A stretch of DNA of 5,929 nucleotides from positions 1-5,929 of the forward strand of contig DAHWHV010000424.1 of assembly GCA_027335545.1 (NCBI GenBank), in the 5' to 3' direction. The notes beneath the pieces are model-generated. The model worked only from the letters and a program-made list of their open reading frames with translations. It made no database searches and had not been told where the DNA came from. The DNA comes from Clostridia bacterium. Lineage in GTDB: Bacteria > Bacillota_E > RBS10-35 > JAJYVN01. Within the stretch, counting starts at the first letter, position 1; each line of letters begins with the position of its first letter. Positions 5,634 through 5,929 of this stretch are shown piece by piece. The position numbers were made by a program, and so were the translations under genes.

Positions 5634-5929
5634 GGCCGCCCCCCCCGCCCCCGAACGCGGGCCCGTGGGGGCCCCGCGCGGTCGTAAGGCATATGCCGCC
5701 ACCGCCGGTCGCAGCCCGGCCCCACCCCGGCCCCGCCCCGGTCGCGCCCGCACCGGGGCCCACCCACGGGGCCACCTTCCGGCGCGACGGCCGCTCCCCC
5801 CGTCGACGCGAGACGACCTGAGGGGGTACCCGCCGCAACCGTGCCCCCGGACGGGGGACCCTGGGCGAGGCGCCCAAGGCGCCATGCAACCCCACACGCC
5901 GGGCGGGGCCCCGCTGGCCACCCGGCCGG
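5634..5929. other. GC-rich stretch upstream of the binding protein, no recognisable gene
   Basis: These 296 nt reach the window edge. The open frames in them give only Arg/Gly/Pro/Ala-rich peptides without recognisable motifs. Visible structure: a 10-bp palindrome GGCATATGCC (5688-5697), the only A/T-containing spot near the gene and possibly part of its promoter; a CCCCC-GGAC-GGGGG dyad (5844-5857); and two overlapping, mutually exclusive hairpins, TGGGCG-AGG-CGCCCA (5862-5876) and GGCGCC-CAA-GGCGCC (5869-5883). I cannot exclude the 3' end of an upstream gene near the right edge. Confidence 0.4.

Noticed and set aside
5634..5921. A 96-residue N-terminal extension of the binding protein
   Set aside because: The extension is Arg/Gly/Pro-rich and would put the signal peptide in the middle of the protein, so the GTG just before the basic and hydrophobic segment is preferred.
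1..5929. CRISPR arrays, tRNA or rRNA genes, insertion sequences
   Set aside because: Reading both strands, I found no regularly spaced direct repeats, no tRNA-like cloverleaf or rRNA-like conserved sequence, and no transposase or terminal inverted repeats.

Overview
The window is very GC-rich DNA (well above 70% by eye) in which every recognisable gene lies on the minus strand. Several genes start with GTG and are preceded by good Shine-Dalgarno sequences. The gene set is bacterial core metabolism plus cytochrome c maturation. The lineage cannot be fixed from the sequence alone. The LDH-like malate dehydrogenase, the Cys-type CcmE and the ccmE-ccmA order argue against an ordinary gamma- or alphaproteobacterium. 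They would fit a high-GC bacterium from a deep or poorly cultured lineage, such as a Chloroflexota-, Armatimonadota- or high-GC Bacillota-like group; this is inference.

Layout, in the direction of transcription (right to left). (1) 5634-5929: GC-rich DNA with small hairpins and no recognisable gene. (2) 4743-5633: an exported, divergent family-3 solute-binding protein. (3) 4524-4742: intergenic region. (4) 3585-4523 mdh, 2397-3551 sucC and 1305-2192 sucD: a TCA-cycle block for malate dehydrogenase and both subunits of succinyl-CoA synthetase. mdh and sucC are 33 nt apart. sucC and sucD are separated by an unusually long 204-nt spacer that contains perfect inverted repeats. (5) 1156-1304: an intergenic region with a hairpin (possible weak terminator of the suc block) followed by a convincing sigma70-type promoter, TTGTCG-17 nt-TATACT, that drives the next unit. 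(6) 679-1155 ccmE and 682 to beyond position 1 ccmA: the start of a cytochrome c maturation operon with a 4-nt GTGA stop/start overlap; ccmA runs off the left edge.

How the genes work together: Mdh and SucCD carry out central carbon reactions (malate/oxaloacetate; succinyl-CoA/succinate with nucleotide phosphorylation) that supply a respiratory chain. CcmE and CcmA belong to the machinery that delivers and attaches haem to the c-type cytochromes of such a chain. The most notable feature is CcmE: at the haem-binding site it has Cys-x-x-x-Tyr in place of the usual His-x-x-x-Tyr, the hallmark of the less studied variant (I*-type) Ccm pathway. No wholly new system is evident. The points worth following up are this CcmE variant, the structured sucC-sucD spacer, an altered SucD active-site loop and the divergent binding protein.
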